Shown: positions 1-31,974 of the stretch, in pieces | Numbering within the stretch: position 1 is the first letter of the stretch | Layout of the letters: each line of letters opens with the position of its first letter | From: Phaeosaccion multiseriatum | Taxonomy: Eukaryota; Ochrophyta, other classes | Reading direction: 5' to 3' | NCBI GenBank assembly: GCA_965112735.1 | Contig: OZ218961.1 | Coordinates: forward strand, 558,001-622,000 | Length of the DNA: 64,000 nucleotides | Program-made: the position numbers and the translations under genes | Notes under the pieces: model-generated | Seen by the model: only the letters and a program-made list of their open reading frames with translations | What the model was told of the DNA's origin: nothing | Database searches by the model: none

Positions 1-417
1 TGTTGGGGTGGGCATATTCCCGTCGTGGAATGGCTTCTGGACCATCCTCCCACGAGAGCCGTGCTGGAAGATAATGATTATGAAGAGTGGCGCCATGGGG
101 CTTGGTTTGCAGCTGCAAAGGGCCGCCTCGAGTTGCTGCAGTTCCTCCACGCCAATGCTCGCCACCTCTGTGATTGGGATGCGGTGGTCTGTATATATGC
201 AGTCATGTATGGTAAGAACCTTGCCGTGCTGAAATGGCTCCGTTCGGAGGAAGTGCAGTGTGAGTGGGACCAAGGCTCGTGCCCACAGGTCATCAGGGAC
301 ACGGGGTACGAATGCTTTTGCGGGGAGGATGAGGAGTGGGACATCGACGCCAAACCCTTTGAGGAGATAAAGCAGTGGGTGCACGCCAATGGGCACCCCT
401 GCGACTGCCAGGACTGA
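1..417 (+). CDS. Ankyrin-like repeat protein, C-terminal part (5' truncated by window)
   Basis: The reading frame is open from base 1 (first residues CWGGHIPVVEWLLDHPPTRA) to a TGA at 415-417, so only the last 138 residues are present. It is closely similar over its whole length to the C-terminal part of the intact gene at 35689-36732: both carry HANARHLCDWD, LAVLKWLRS and the terminal FEEIKQWVHANGHPCDCQD. The units are ankyrin-like helical repeats of about 30 residues with the pattern GxLELLQFLH, a type abundant in stramenopile genomes and large DNA viruses and generally used for protein binding. Whether this copy is functional cannot be judged because its 5' part is outside the window. About 550 bases of 3' flank (420-975) are also shared with the other family members, so this is a segmental copy. 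The next gene downstream is a Spondin_N gene on the same strand. Confidence 0.8.
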   Translation, partial: CWGGHIPVVEWLLDHPPTRAVLEDNDYEEWRHGAWFAAAKGRLELLQFLHANARHLCDWDAVVCIYAVMYGKNLAVLKWLRSEEVQCEWDQGSCPQVIRDTGYECFCGEDEEWDIDAKPFEEIKQWVHANGHPCDCQD

Positions 418-419
418 AA

Positions 420-975
420 GGAGAACACGCTGGCGCGGAAGTGACAGAAAGACGCGAGACAGATGGCAAAGAGCCCGCTTTCTCTTTCACTGCCTTACCA
501 AAGGCTGGGCGGGCGAGTGCCAGTAAGTCAGTAAGTGCGGGTCAGTGGAGAGCTGGATGGACGGTCGTGGCTGGTTCCCTTCGAGGAGCTGTAGATGTGC
601 TATCATGCGGCTCTAACAGCATCACAGCAGAGGCAGGCACGTGAAGACATCCTCGCTGTGGTATCTTCGCCGGACACCTTGCGCTCTCCGGCTGGTGGGC
701 TGGGGGCACTCATTCGAGCCAGGCAGGCAAGAGGGTAGTACAAGTATACGACCATTGGAGAGCTGGGCAGCGAGCGAAGAGTGCCTGACTCAGTGAGTGT
801 GTGGGGCCGTCCACGTGCCTGCCGCTGCTCCAGTTGCTCTGCTCGCGCCCCTCGCTGCCCCCCTTGCGTACCTTTGCCCTGGCTGGTGAACACGTTGGTG
901 CTACGGCTGCTTTAGAAGCGCTACGGCATGCTGAGGAGGGGCTAGGCCACGCAGAAGCGGGCACCGAGCGAGGGC
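420..975. repeat. Duplicated 3' flank of the ankyrin gene family (copy A)
   Basis: No gene is supported here. Several stretches recur in reverse complement at about 45015-45560 and 35185-35690, for example bases 808-880, which match 45120-45190 and 35275-35345 with few changes, and 905-975, which match 45015-45095. In each case the block lies just 3' of an ankyrin-like gene or fragment, so the duplications carried the flank with the gene. Confidence 0.75.
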
Positions 976-1120
976 TAGCTTCAAGTGGTCTATATATATA
1001 TATATATACAAACAGTACACCGCAGCTTAAAAAAAAAACTTTCCTTTGAATGTAGCCACTTAAATTACTACAATCATCTGACCGGCTCTCTTCGTCTGCT
1101 CTTGCACACCTTCCCCCCTC

Positions 1121-1461
1121 CCCTTGAACTGTAGTGCTTCATCCAATCAACGCTGCCTCGGCCCTTCTAGGAATCCAAAGATGCTCGAAGGTTGGCTGTG
1201 TGGGGGTGGGTGTGTCGTGGCACGGGCCCTCGGGACGAAGCTGTGTTTCCCGCCAAGATCGGCCCGAAAACAAAGGCATGATTTGCTGAAACGGGGGCAG
1301 TGGCATCCATGGAAAGGCCTGTTGTTAGCGAAGGTACACACTAACTTCTCATATCTACCGATCCTCCCGCCCTTCTCTTGCAAGCCTACACAAACACTGA
1401 CCCTCACAAACAAACCAACAGCAGCCAACCACAACTCAAAACAAACAACAAAGCTCTCACC
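1121..1461 (+). promoter_or_regulatory. Conserved 5' flank of Spondin_N gene copy A
   Basis: This upstream stretch is shared by the Spondin_N copies (minus-strand counterparts start near 40548, 42547 and 44503 and extend roughly 350 bases upstream). Recognisable shared pieces include the GCACCACAGTT/CAACGCTGCCTCGGCCCTTC region, a CGGGCCCTCGGGA block and TTTCCCGCC. The translation start context CTCACCATG is the same in all four. It is a plausible promoter and 5' UTR, but no TATA box or initiator was identified with confidence. Confidence 0.45.
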
Positions 1462-2431
1462 ATGTTCTCTTCATCCACCATCAAGACCACCATGATTGCC
1501 GCTCTCCTCGGCGCAGCTACCACTGGCGCGGCGGCCAAGGAGTGCGAGGGAACCTACAGTGTTTCCGTGGACAACCTCACCTTCCGCCAGCCCTTCAGCC
1601 CCGTCGTAGCTGTGGCACACAACAAGGGATTCAAGGTCTTCGAGCCCATGGTGCCGGCGTCTGGACCTCTCCAGTCTGTCGCCGAGGACGGCGATGCCAG
1701 TGCCCTGGTGGAGCTCCTGGGATCCAACGACCTCGTGTGCGGCTACACGGTCGGGGAGGGGCCTCTCTTCCCTGGAGAGACGTGGGAGGGCATGCTTACG
1801 GTGTCCGAGGACTGCGATTGCGACACGCTGGCCTTCTCTACTGTGACCATGCTCATCAACACCAACGACGCCTTCATGGGAGTCAGCGCCATGCCCTTGG
1901 GCTATGAGGGGCTCTCCACCATGGCTCCTGCCTGGGACTCTGGAACGGAGGCGAACACTGAGATGGTGAGTGCGTCGTGAGGTGGGCAAGCAACTGGTAT
2001 GTGTGTGTGGGGGCTCTCTTCCTTCCGTCGTCTTATGTGCTGATGTTGCATGTGCTTAAGCGTATGAGGCAGAGGTCACGAGGCAAGGTGGCGTCCAAAC
2101 AACGGCGGCGCTTTCTCGTCTTTCTTACGAAGAAGCCGTGTTACTGCGCTGACAAACACCACACCCCTTCGTCCTTTCATTCCTGCCCTTGACTTCTTCG
2201 CCTCCTCCCCCCCTCCACCCTCCTCCCCCTCCCACTCTCACGCGTTGGATACGCCAGTGCTCGGATATGCCCGGCCCTGCCTGCCCCTCCGATTCGGGCA
2301 ACGTGTCCGGAGGGACTGGAGAGGGCTTTGTCCACATCTCCCGAGGCTTCCACGGAGTGGGATCCCTTGTGGAGCAGCGTTACGACTGGAGGAACCCCGT
2401 GTCCAGCATCAACGTGGAGCTGTACAAATAA
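1462..2431 (+). CDS. Secreted Spondin_N domain protein, copy A
   Basis: Two exons: 1462-1965 and 2258-2431, with a 292-base phase-0 intron (donor GTGAGT at 1966, pyrimidine-rich acceptor ending CCAG at 2257), giving 225 residues. Residues 1-26 form a signal peptide (MFSSSTIKTTMIAALLGAAT...). The mature part is a single Spondin_N domain: NLTFRQPFSPVVAVAH, then VPASGPL..VAEDGD, LFPGETWEG, a cysteine pair DCDCD, MLINTNDAFMG, and in exon 2 the signature GEGFVHISRGFHGVGS followed by YDWRNPVSSI. Spondin_N domains are extracellular and in animals act in matrix adhesion; stand-alone versions also occur in bacteria and algae with unknown roles. The start was chosen because the signal peptide begins there and the start context is conserved in three further copies (39583-40547, 41590-42546, 43538-44502). 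A longer in-frame extension upstream to 1378 is not supported. Confidence 0.9.
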
Positions 2432-2639
2432 AGTGTTGATTTTATGTAAATAACCATCGAGGACAGAGTGGTGCAGCAAGGCACATGCTTACGTAGCGAG
2501 GGAGCGGCGGTAGGCATAGCCTGTTGGGTAAGGCGGGCGGGGCGGGGCAAGGGGAGGATACTACAAATTGATAAGGAGAGCCTTGGCAACCTTAATCAAT
2601 TTATTTGTACTTACACACAAAGCCATCCTCTTCTGTGTA

Positions 2640-2975
2640 CATTCGCTTCTTCAGTGCCTGCTGCATCCTCGTCGATGCCTTGCGGGTACACAGGCCCATA
2701 GCTACCCAGAACGCTCTTCGCTTGTGGTCTTAAACATCATGTTCACCCCTTTGTGGTATCTTGATCCCCTTTGAGGCGCTTCATCACCGCCAATGCTGCC
2801 TCCACCGCCCCGCCTCGCTCAGTCTCTTTGCGTTGGCCTCGTTGCTACAGCTGAGAAGCGCCACCACAGCCGGGCATGCCTTCTCCTGGACACCGCTGTC
2901 CCTGCCTGCATGGGGGGTCATGGCCGCGACGACCGCCTCACACCCACCCGCCTGACGAGACAACCGGCGCTCCAT
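2640..2975 (-). pseudogene. Decayed 3' fragment of the armadillo-repeat gene (copy A)
   Basis: On the minus strand this encodes broken pieces of the last repeats and C-terminal tail of the armadillo gene at 33127-35001: AGGCEAVVAAMTPHAG, then ACPAVVALLS, NEANAKRLSEAG, and near 2640-2680 the equivalent of the CGCAAGACATTGACGAAGATG tail. Frameshifts and missing bases mean no continuous frame. It lies tail-to-tail with Spondin_N copy A, the same arrangement seen three times between 39.0 and 44.5 kb. Confidence 0.75.
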
Positions 2976-3228
2976 CCCCTCACGCCCACGCAACACTCGT
3001 GCCATGCCACCACAGGATGGAGATATAAGATCGAACATGAGATTCATAGTGGATAGGAAGCGCTTCCCCCCCCCCCTCCTCCGCATCCTCATTCCCGCTT
3101 GCGGTGCTTAACCCTCTGCTTCACCCTAACCCCTTTGTGATCTCGCTCCTCGCCTCCCCCTTGGCCAAACTGCCAGTGCATAAGAGAGCCAGGGCCAGGT
3201 ATACAGCAGCTACGACGAGCAGAGCTTA

Positions 3229-3354
3229 CGCATGCGTGCGTGTGTGCGTGTGTGCGTGCGTGCGTGCGTGGGTGGGTACGCGGGGTCCCTACGACACACC
3301 ACACACACACACACACAACCACATACACACACACACACACACACACGCATACAG

Positions 3355-3411
<57 letters not shown>

Positions 3412-3414
3412 CAA
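3229..3414. repeat. TG/CGTG tract followed by a long (CA)n microsatellite
   Basis: 3229-3268 is a run of TGCG/TGTG units and 3291-3410 is almost pure CA, interrupted near 3317 and 3347-3355. Apparent proteins made of alternating Cys/Val or His/Thr across it are artefacts of the repeat. Confidence 0.9.
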
Positions 3415-4296
3415 ATCTTAGCTTGATTCCTGTAAGTCCGTATATTTCCTCAGTCAGGTGGCATAGCTCGCTCGCCAACCGTCCACCGCAGATTGCTTCC
3501 CCCATGCCTCCTTCTCTACGCACATCACCTCTCTTCTGAGCTGCGTGGCGAGCTCCTACTTTCCATCCCTCTGCCTCCCAAACGAAAGGAAGGGTTGGTA
3601 CGACATAGTTGTTGCCAAGAAGGATTGCTTACGAAAGAACTACGTAAGATTATGTGATGGCGAAAAGGGGTAGACAACTATCGTAGGTATCCTTTTTAGA
3701 AGGGCTACCCCTGCAACAGGAAGGTGCCCCTCTGACTGTAACGAGCACGTGTGTGTGCTGGTGGGGCCGTGTTCCTCTGCCCCCCCTCCCTTCGCTGGTA
3801 CCCAGTCGTCAGTGTCAGGACCCACCACTCGTCTCTTTGGAACAAGACTAATATAATACGTATATACATCTAAACAAGAAACATATCAATACAAGGAGGT
3901 GAGGGCCCCCTTGAAGCCGATTTGAGCAAACCCTGAATGGATTTTGAAAGGGGTTTGACCATACTTTGCACCACCGTTAAAGGCCTTTGAGCAGACTTTG
4001 AGCGCGTGCTGTGGGTGATGGCGTGGCGAAGGGGGGCTGCTGAAGGCTAAGGCTAAGGCTGCTGAAGGCTAAGGCTAAGGCTGCTGAAGGCTATAGAGTG
4101 TGGAGGGCCCGCCTCCGAGGCCTCTCAGTATGCGGTACCCTCGGCCTAATCGATCCATGTACAGTATGTGCTTGCTGGCGCAGTGCTGCGTTGCTCTTAA
4201 AGCGCAATTCCTTCTCCATCTGTGTCTACGTATAGCTAGCATACCACCTCCGTCGAAGTACCCGAGCTTGACACACAGCTATGACTCGCTTTCTCC
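3415..4296. other. Intergenic stretch with no supported gene
   Basis: No coding signal was found. The only structure is a short run of GGCTAA/GGCTGCTGAA units at 4040-4092 and a 16-base C/G-rich block near 3779. The minus-strand membrane-protein gene ends just downstream at 4297. Confidence 0.6.
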
Positions 4297-7087
4297 CTAC
4301 GTACCTACGCGAAGGGGGGAGATGGGCCGGGGGGGAACTTGGAGCGGAGGGAGCCTTGCTGGTGGTGTGGCTGGTGAGCTGAGGTCCGAGACAATGGGTT
4401 GAACTCTTGTTTCCACTGCCGGTAGGATGTCGCTGCTCGGTCGTGATCTCACGCTCGTGGCATCCTCCTCTGCTTGCACGCTGGCGGTTGTGGCTGGTGA
4501 ACTGAGGGTCGAGACAATGGGTTGAAGTTGAACTCTTGTTTCCTCTACCGGTAGGATCCTGCTGCTCGGTCGTGATCTCACGCTCGTGGCCTCCTCTTTC
4601 GCTCGCGCGCTTGTTCTTATAAGCGCCCAGTTCAACCCTCCTGGCCCTCTTTCCCCTAGCTCTACGGTGGTCTCATGCATCGTGCTTGATTTGTGCTGAT
4701 CCGTCGCTGCGGCCCCTGATGGTAAGGTTGCTTCTCGGCAAACATCGCCGCGAACTGTTGCTACTAAAGCTTTCCTAATATCAACGAGACCGAGGCGGAG
4801 TTCCAGTTTGATCTGAGGAGGGAGGCGCAGTGGCAGGGGGGGGTTCGAGGGGGAGACCAGGAGGTGAAGGCGGGCAGGTAGGCAGCAGCGAGACGGTAAA
4901 GGAAGTTATCTTAGGCCTTTGACTTTGCGCGACACGTGTGTGTGTGGGCGGGGATGCAAAGCAAGCAGAGCAGAAAACAGAGCAAGAGCAAGAGCAAGAG
5001 CAAGAGCAAGAGCAAGAGCAATGCATCCACCCTCATCACCCCTCACACGCCAGCCAGTGGCACCGGAAGGCCAGCGGGCGATGGTGAGGTAATGTGGCAG
5101 TGCCACTCGTTGTACTCACCAGCGTCGTGCACTCGTGGAAGATGAACATCCAATGAACGTGGTGTGCCAGAAACGGAACGGAGGTGAACACGATCATCAC
5201 CAACAGGCTCACGCAAGCGTCCTGTGTGTGTGTGTGCGCGCGCGTCCGTGCGTCCGTGCGTGAGTGAGTGTGTGTGTGCGCGGGCAGAGCAGGTGCAGGC
5301 TGGACAGGCATGGACGACAGTAGCGGCTATCTCGAGGAAAGGTAGGTAGAGTCTGGTGAAGGAGCGGCACCAGAGGATGGTAGTGTACACGCCCAATTCG
5401 ACCTCCTCTTGGGGCTACTGTGTGAAGTGAGTGTGCTGGTGGGCTGGACAGAAAGAAGACACTTACCTTTGCACTTTGCTTGCCTACTTTCTCGAGCATC
5501 TGAAGCACCTTCGTGGTGGCGCTGGAAGCGGATACGGTGCGCACTTTCTTGAGCTCCTTGGCGCTGATAAATATGACGGCAAGATCTTGCACTGCTTGGT
5601 ACATGATTGCACACATGAAGACCACCGTCAGAGGGAAAGCGGCCACCCGACCCAGCAAACAAACGATGACCACAGCTTGGGTCATAAGAGCGCAACCGTT
5701 TGCTTGGTACAGTGTCTTGATGCGACCGAGGAAGACGCCGCGGTGCTGGTCATGTGGTAGCAGAAGTGGACGAGGGGAGAACGCACAGGACAGCGGGGAG
5801 TGGGTGAGTGGGTGAGTGTGTGAGTGAGTGAGTGAGTGGGTGAGTGAGTGAGTGAGTGAGTGAGTGAGTGAGTGAGTGAGGGAGAGAGTGCGTGAATCAG
5901 TGAGTGAGTGAGTCAGTGAGTGATTGAGTGAGTGGCGCAAGAGAGGAGCAGCGATCGCCCACAGTCTGAAACCTGATACTGACTGCCCAGTACAGTGCCG
6001 ACTAATTCCACCAGAGGTCGGTAGGTGGGTGAGCTGCCAGGAATAGGGGAGGGGCAGCCACAGTATGGAGTCGCTCTTACCTCCGGGGTAGCGTGGGATA
6101 GTGCAACCTTGATCGTCCTCCAGCGATAGTAGGGTATGATCACGGCCCAGAGGAGTGTGTACTCCAAAGCCCAAAGGGCCAGGACCCATCGACTCTCTCC
6201 GAAGTAGGGAAAGCCGCCCACGGCTCTCGCCAAGCGAAGAGGGAGCCGCACAGCATTGAGGATGGAGGCCTGAGCGAGGAGTGACCACATGTGTTGGCGT
6301 ACACAGTACAGAAGGGCAGCGGATTAGAGTCCACAACAAGGTAGGAGAACGATGGGTATATACGTATAGAGAGAGAGCGGGAGGAAGAGAGGCAGAGAGC
6401 ACATGGAGAGAGAGAAGGAGTGGAAGCGAAGGGGGGGGGAGAGGAAGGAGGGAGGTACAAGCATGAAGATAATGAGAACGGAGAAAGGGGGCAGTCGTTT
6501 GACAGGATCGCAGACAAGGTCTTACGGGAGCCTCACGATTTTCCAACACGAAATGCCTCCTATCGCATCCTGCCCATCCCACACACACACAGCAGGGCAC
6601 CAAGCATGGGACGGGGGGCGTGGCCGGCTGTGGCTGTGTGCGAGGAGAGAATGTCTCCTTCGAGTAGACTACCCATCCGTCATTGTAGTATACGTACCTG
6701 TGCAGGAACGGTCTTGAGCAAGGCCACCAAAAGCTTCCTGCTCCGTCTCCTCCCTCGCGATGCAGGGAAATCCGTGCCCGTCCTATGCCCCCCCCCCCCA
6801 CCACCACCAAAGGCAGCAATGCTGGAAGTGAGCATCACTTCATTCGCCTCACGGCTGGTTAGCCTGTATGTGGAGGCTATGCGCACCGTCCCAGCCCCGG
6901 TTGCTGATGATCTTAAGGCTTGGAACTTTCTCGACGCAATGTAGGCCCACAACAAGAGCATCGCCAGAGACAAAAACGCCAGCGTGCCCCACAGGACCCT
7001 GAACCCCAGGAGGCCACGCAGCTCTGGGGGGCAGCCATGCGGGTCGAGGCAGAGGTCGAACTGGTTTACCCTCTCACCTCTGGTCAT
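4297..7087 (-). CDS. Multi-pass membrane protein of unknown family, tandem copy 1
   Basis: Five exons on the minus strand, all joined in phase 0: 7087-6698, 6269-6081, 5745-5467, 5221-5120 and 4812-4297, predicted 491 residues. The start is an ATG with an in-frame stop upstream. Exon 1 has the shared motif VNQFDLCLDPHGCPPE and a strong hydrophobic helix at about residues 27-50. Exon 2 (VLALWALEY...) and exon 3 (AVVIVCLLGRVAAFPLTVVF) hold two to three more, and exon 4 (FHECTTL end) another, so five or six membrane spans are likely. Exon 5 is a hydrophilic tail with an internal near-duplication of about 38 residues (SVRSRPSS...VETRVQ...LSSPAT twice). The core is highly similar to the next gene (7368-10014), so this is a tandem duplication. 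I do not recognise the family and assign no function. Introns contain GTGA repeats (5800-5935). Confidence 0.72.
5800..5935. repeat. (GTGA)n microsatellite in intron 2 of membrane protein copy 1
   Basis: Nearly pure GAGT/GTGA units with a few substitutions. The equivalent intron of the neighbouring paralogue carries the same repeat type at 8815-8890, so the repeat predates or accompanied the duplication. Confidence 0.9.
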
Positions 7088-7367
7088 GCTGGATGCAGCG
7101 TCAGCTTTTTGTCAAGGGGAATTATGTGACAGGAGAGGATTGTGTGTGAAGAGGCCCGCCGTCAGAAGGAGAAAAAGAAAATCGGGGCTGCTGGTCAGGC
7201 GAAACCGCTGAAACCGTCAGTCAGGTTTCCAGAATCTCTTTTTTTCTCCCTCTCTCTCTCTCTCTATATACGTACCACTTCCGCACGAAAGATATATACA
7301 AGTTATGCGCTTCATCTCGGTCCTCGAATGAAGCTCCATCGCCAGTCCGAAATTTTCCCTTTCTTCT

Positions 7368-10014
7368 CTAATTTGGGTTGGCTGGTCTGCGCGAGCTGCT
7401 CTTCGCGTCCGAAATGTGCTGCGCTGTTGGCACGACTGGGGCAGCCACTGCTGGTACCAAGGGGGAGGGCGCAGGGAGGATACTGGCGCTCAACCTTATG
7501 CTTGAGCTCAACCTTGTTCTCAGCGTCGACAAACTCCACCCCCTTGGCTGATCTTCTGCCGGCCCTGCCTCTATGTCAGCGACAGGTCGACTCCGACCCG
7601 CTGCCACCGCGCTCAAAAGATCGATCCGCCCGAGACGGAACTCGAGCATGATCTGAGGCAGTCAGGCAGTCAGGCAGGCAGGGGCAGCAGTTGTGTTGGA
7701 GGTTTGACAGTGAGACACGTGTGGGGTGTGTGGGTGTGCGTGGGGTCGGGGGGGGGTTAGGCAGGCAGCAGCAGTGAGGTCCAAGGAAGGAGCGAGAGGC
7801 CACTGGCTTTTAGTGATCCGTGGCCGGGGATGCATGGAAGGCAAACAGATGCAAGAACCAGAGCAATATGTTGCTACCCACAGCCCAGAACAGTCATGGC
7901 AGCGGCGGTGCAGCAGTGGTTGGATTGCACTACTGAAGTAACAAATACTCACTCACCAGCGTCGTGCATTCGTGGAAAATGAGCATCCAATGAACGTGGT
8001 GAGCCAGGAACGGAACGGAGGCAAAAACAATCAGCACCAAGAGGCCTCCGCAAACATCCTGTGCGTGTGCGTGCGTGCGTGCGTGCGTGCGTGAGTGAGT
8101 GAGGAAGTGAGTGAGTGACTGAGGGAGTGAGGGAGTGAGGGAGCCTATTAAAGAGTGAACTTGCTCCGTTGTGAGTAAGTAAGTAAGTGAGTGAGTAATG
8201 TATGTATGTGATTGAGTGAGTGAGTGTAGCTGCTCATGTGCGTGAAGAGTAGATACAGACCAGGCAAGAAGGGACTACTCCGACTTCGACTTGTACTCTC
8301 AAGGGAAATAAAGTCGGGGCTGGTGCAAGAAGAGCGGGGGGGGGGCTAAGAATGGCAATTCATGCAATCTGCCCGACTTCCGGACTACTGAGTGAGTCCA
8401 TAGTCCCCCCAGCCTCGTCGACCACACGTAAAGACACCGGACACGCACGCACGCATATCATACCTTTGTGCTTTGCTTTCCCACTTTCTCGAGCATCTGA
8501 AGCACGTTTGTGTTGGTCGGAGAAGCGGTTGCGGCGCGTATTTGCTTGAACTGCCTGGCGATGATAGAGATGACGACAAGATCTTGCACTGCATGGTATA
8601 TGATCGAACACATGAAGACCACCGTCAGAGGGAAAGCGGCCACCCGACCCAGCAAACAAGCGATGACCACAGCTTGGGTCATAAGGGCACAACCGCTGGC
8701 TTGGTACAGTGTCTTGATGCGACCGAGTAACACGTCGCGGTGCTGGTCATGTGGTAGCGGAAGTGGTAGCGGAGGTGGAACAGGGTAGAAACGGAGGAGA
8801 TGGGGGAGACAGGGAGTGAGTGGGTGAGTGAGTGAGTCAGTGCGTGAGTGCGTGAGTGAGTGCGTGAGTGAGTGAGTGAGTGAGTGGCTGAATTTGGCAA
8901 GGGAGGGGGGGGGCGGTCGTTGTCCAACACCTAAAGACCCACTCCGTAAGGTGCGGTAGGATGAAGAGAGAGTGTCGGGAGACGAAGGGGAGAGAGACGG
9001 AGAAAGAGAGATAAGTGAGAGGAGTGTGGGAGAGAGATGTAGAGAGATAGGAGAGAGAGATGCAGATATAGAGAGAGGAAGGAAAGGGGGAGATGCGTCT
9101 TATGGAAGACCGGAAGAGCAGCCTGCCATAGAAGGCCTGGGAGTTGATCTCACCTCTCGAGTAGTGCGGGATAGTGCAACCTTGATGGTCCTCCATTGAT
9201 AGTAAGGGATGATCCCAGCCCACAGGATTGTGTACTCCAAAGCCCAAAGGGCCAGGACCCAGCGACTCTCTCCGAAGTAGGGAAAGCCGCCCACGGCTCT
9301 CGCCAAGCGAAGAGGGAACCGCACTGCATTGAGGATGAAGGCCTGAGCGAGGAGTGACCACATGTCGTACAGAAACGGGTTGGAGTGGGAAGTAAAAGGC
9401 CTCGAAAGGGGACATGGAAAAGAGATGGAGGGAGAGAGAAAGGACAGATAGAGGGAGAGGGAGAGCGAGGGAGAAATAGGTGGAGAAAAGAGACAAGAGA
9501 GGGAGGGAGAAAGAGAAAAGGAGTGGGAGGGGGGGGAAGGAGAAGAGGGGAGTTGGAGCGCCCGTATTGAAGGTAACAGGAGCGTAATAGAAGGGAGGGA
9601 AGTGCAAGGGAGGAAGAAAGAATTTTCGTCAATGGACTGCCTTTGCCTTGGTGTACGTACCTGTGCAGGAAAGGACTTGAGCAAGGTCAGGTAGAGCTTT
9701 CTCCTCCTCGCTCGCGATGCAGCGAGGTCCCGCGCCTTGATCCCCGCACTCGCCGAACGGGTAGCTTCTCCCGAGTTGCAGACTATCGACACGGCCTGAA
9801 CGGCTCCTGAGCGTGCTCTTACGCTTAAGGCGCGGAACTTCCTCGAGGTGACATAGCCCCACATAAGCAAAAGCCCTAGAGACAAAAAGGCTAGCGTGCT
9901 CCACAAGAGCCTGAAGCCCATGAGGCTATGAGGCTCTGGCGGGCAACCATGCGGGTCGAGGCAGAGATCGAACTGGTTCACCCTCCCATACGACGGGCCA
10001 TGCGACTCGGCCAT
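7368..10014 (-). CDS. Multi-pass membrane protein of unknown family, tandem copy 2
   Basis: Paralogue of the gene at 4297-7087 with the same five phase-0 exons: 10014-9661, 9342-9154, 8742-8464, 8058-7957 and 7652-7368, predicted 402 residues. Exons 2, 3 and 4 have exactly the same lengths as in copy 1 (63, 93 and 34 codons). Shared blocks include VNQFDLCLDPHGCPPE, LRLARAVGGFPYFGESRW, LGRIKTLYQA.GCALMTQA and AHHVHWM.IFHECTTL. The N terminus (MAESHGPSYGR) differs and the hydrophilic last exon is shorter and lacks the internal duplication of copy 1, so the tail evolves fast. Donors read GTACGT, GTGAGA, GTATGA and GTGAGT. Five or six membrane helices are predicted; function is unknown. It is divergent from the giant WD40 gene starting at 10651. 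Confidence 0.72.
8070..8230. repeat. GTGC/GAGT/GTAA microsatellite in intron 3 of membrane protein copy 2
   Basis: Blocks of GCGT, GAGT, GGGA and GTAA units in sequence. A second GAGT tract lies in intron 2 at 8815-8890. No coding signal. Confidence 0.85.
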
Positions 10015-10650
10015 TTTTTCGCTTCACTGACCACTGGCGGACTTCCAGAAAAGCAGAAGGAAGTCGTGCTGACAGGGCAGAGAAAGGTATTGGAGTAATG
10101 GCCCCATCCCCTGGCCGTCCCAACCCAGCGGTACCCCGGCAGTCCCAGCCCAGGGCCTTTTTCTGTCGATGCTTTTTGTGCACTAGACTTGGCGGACAGA
10201 CAAAGAAACTCCTGGAACACATGGGAGCCGCGACACGACGGTTCACCTTTGCCCCCTCCCAGATTCTCCGAGAGAGCGGGCGGGGAGGTTCCCGACGGCG
10301 GCCGACACCCAGTTGGAAGTTTCCGACGGCGGGCAGTTGGAATTATGTAACGTCGTGTGGAGAGTGGAAGAGAGCTGCGAACACCACATTGCCGATGGCC
10401 TTGCTTTCAAGGCACTCGGAGGCAGGCAAGTAGCGATGCACGGATTCTACGAGGCGGAAACAACGTTTTGCTCTGCTGAGCGACTGACCAGGGCACTTGG
10501 ATGTGCAGGGCCTTACCTTCACTCCCAGTCCTTGTCCTTGCCCTTACCCTTGAGGGTTGGGTTGCAAGAGAGACACACACTCGTGTGCACAAGTAAGGGC
10601 GGTGGGGAGCAGCAGCAACTTGAGAGAACTTTAATTGGCAGGAGTCAGGC
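10015..10650. other. Divergent intergenic region between membrane protein copy 2 and the WD40/EF-hand gene
   Basis: No gene is supported. It contains a repeated phrase GTTGGAAGTTTCCGACGGCGG/GGCAGTTGGAATT around 10300-10345 and must hold the promoters for both flanking genes, but no core-promoter element was recognised. Confidence 0.5.
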
Positions 10651-31322
<20,672 letters not shown>

Positions 31323-31882
31323 GAAGCACGACGGCCTTGGATTTGCGCGACATACGACCTTTGGTATGCAGCCAGGTCGGGAAGTTTGCGTGCAAATATA
31401 GTCGAGCTGTTTCTTTTCTTTCATATTCAAATTAGTACTACGAAGTAGTATTTTTTTAATCGAGATTAATTACACTGATGGGTGAGGTGGGGGAGGTGTT
31501 ATGTGGAGAGAAGGCCCACTTTCCACTTTCCGAGTCGTCGTTTCGAGCCCCACTCCCCCCCCCCCCCCAACCCGGGCCGGGCGAGGAGAGGGCCTGCAGT
31601 CGAGTCAAGCTGGATTATTGCGGCTCGGTCCGGTGCGCTCCACCAGCCAAGCGCCCGCCAACAAACAGTCGGAGGCGCTCATTCGCAGCTACAGTCCACT
31701 GCTCCGCTGCTCCACGCTGACTGACAGAACCTCCTCCACAGCAGTCAGCAAGAAGGCAGCCAACACGCATACACACAAACACACACGCATACACACACAC
31801 ATATATAATATATATATATAATATATATATAAAATATATATATAATATATATATAATATACACACCCACCCACCCACACACC

Positions 31883-31927
<45 letters not shown>

Positions 31928-31974
31928 CCTATACCCTCTCCTTGTCTTTCTCTCTGCACCAGCTCAGGGCCCAT
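31323..31974. other. Intergenic region with AT microsatellite
   Basis: Downstream of the WD40 gene, with no gene supported. 31800-31860 is (TA)n with AA interruptions and is followed by CCCA and (CA)n to 31924. An A/T-rich stretch at 31385-31475 may belong to the 3' end of the WD40 transcript. Confidence 0.6.

Noticed and set aside
1378-1461. Upstream in-frame extension of Spondin_N copy A
   Set aside because: The signal peptide starts at 1462 with the CTCACCATG context conserved in all copies.
5209-6819. A 536-residue minus-strand open frame
   Set aside because: It reads through introns of membrane protein copy 1. The true exons lie in several frames with clear donor and acceptor sites.
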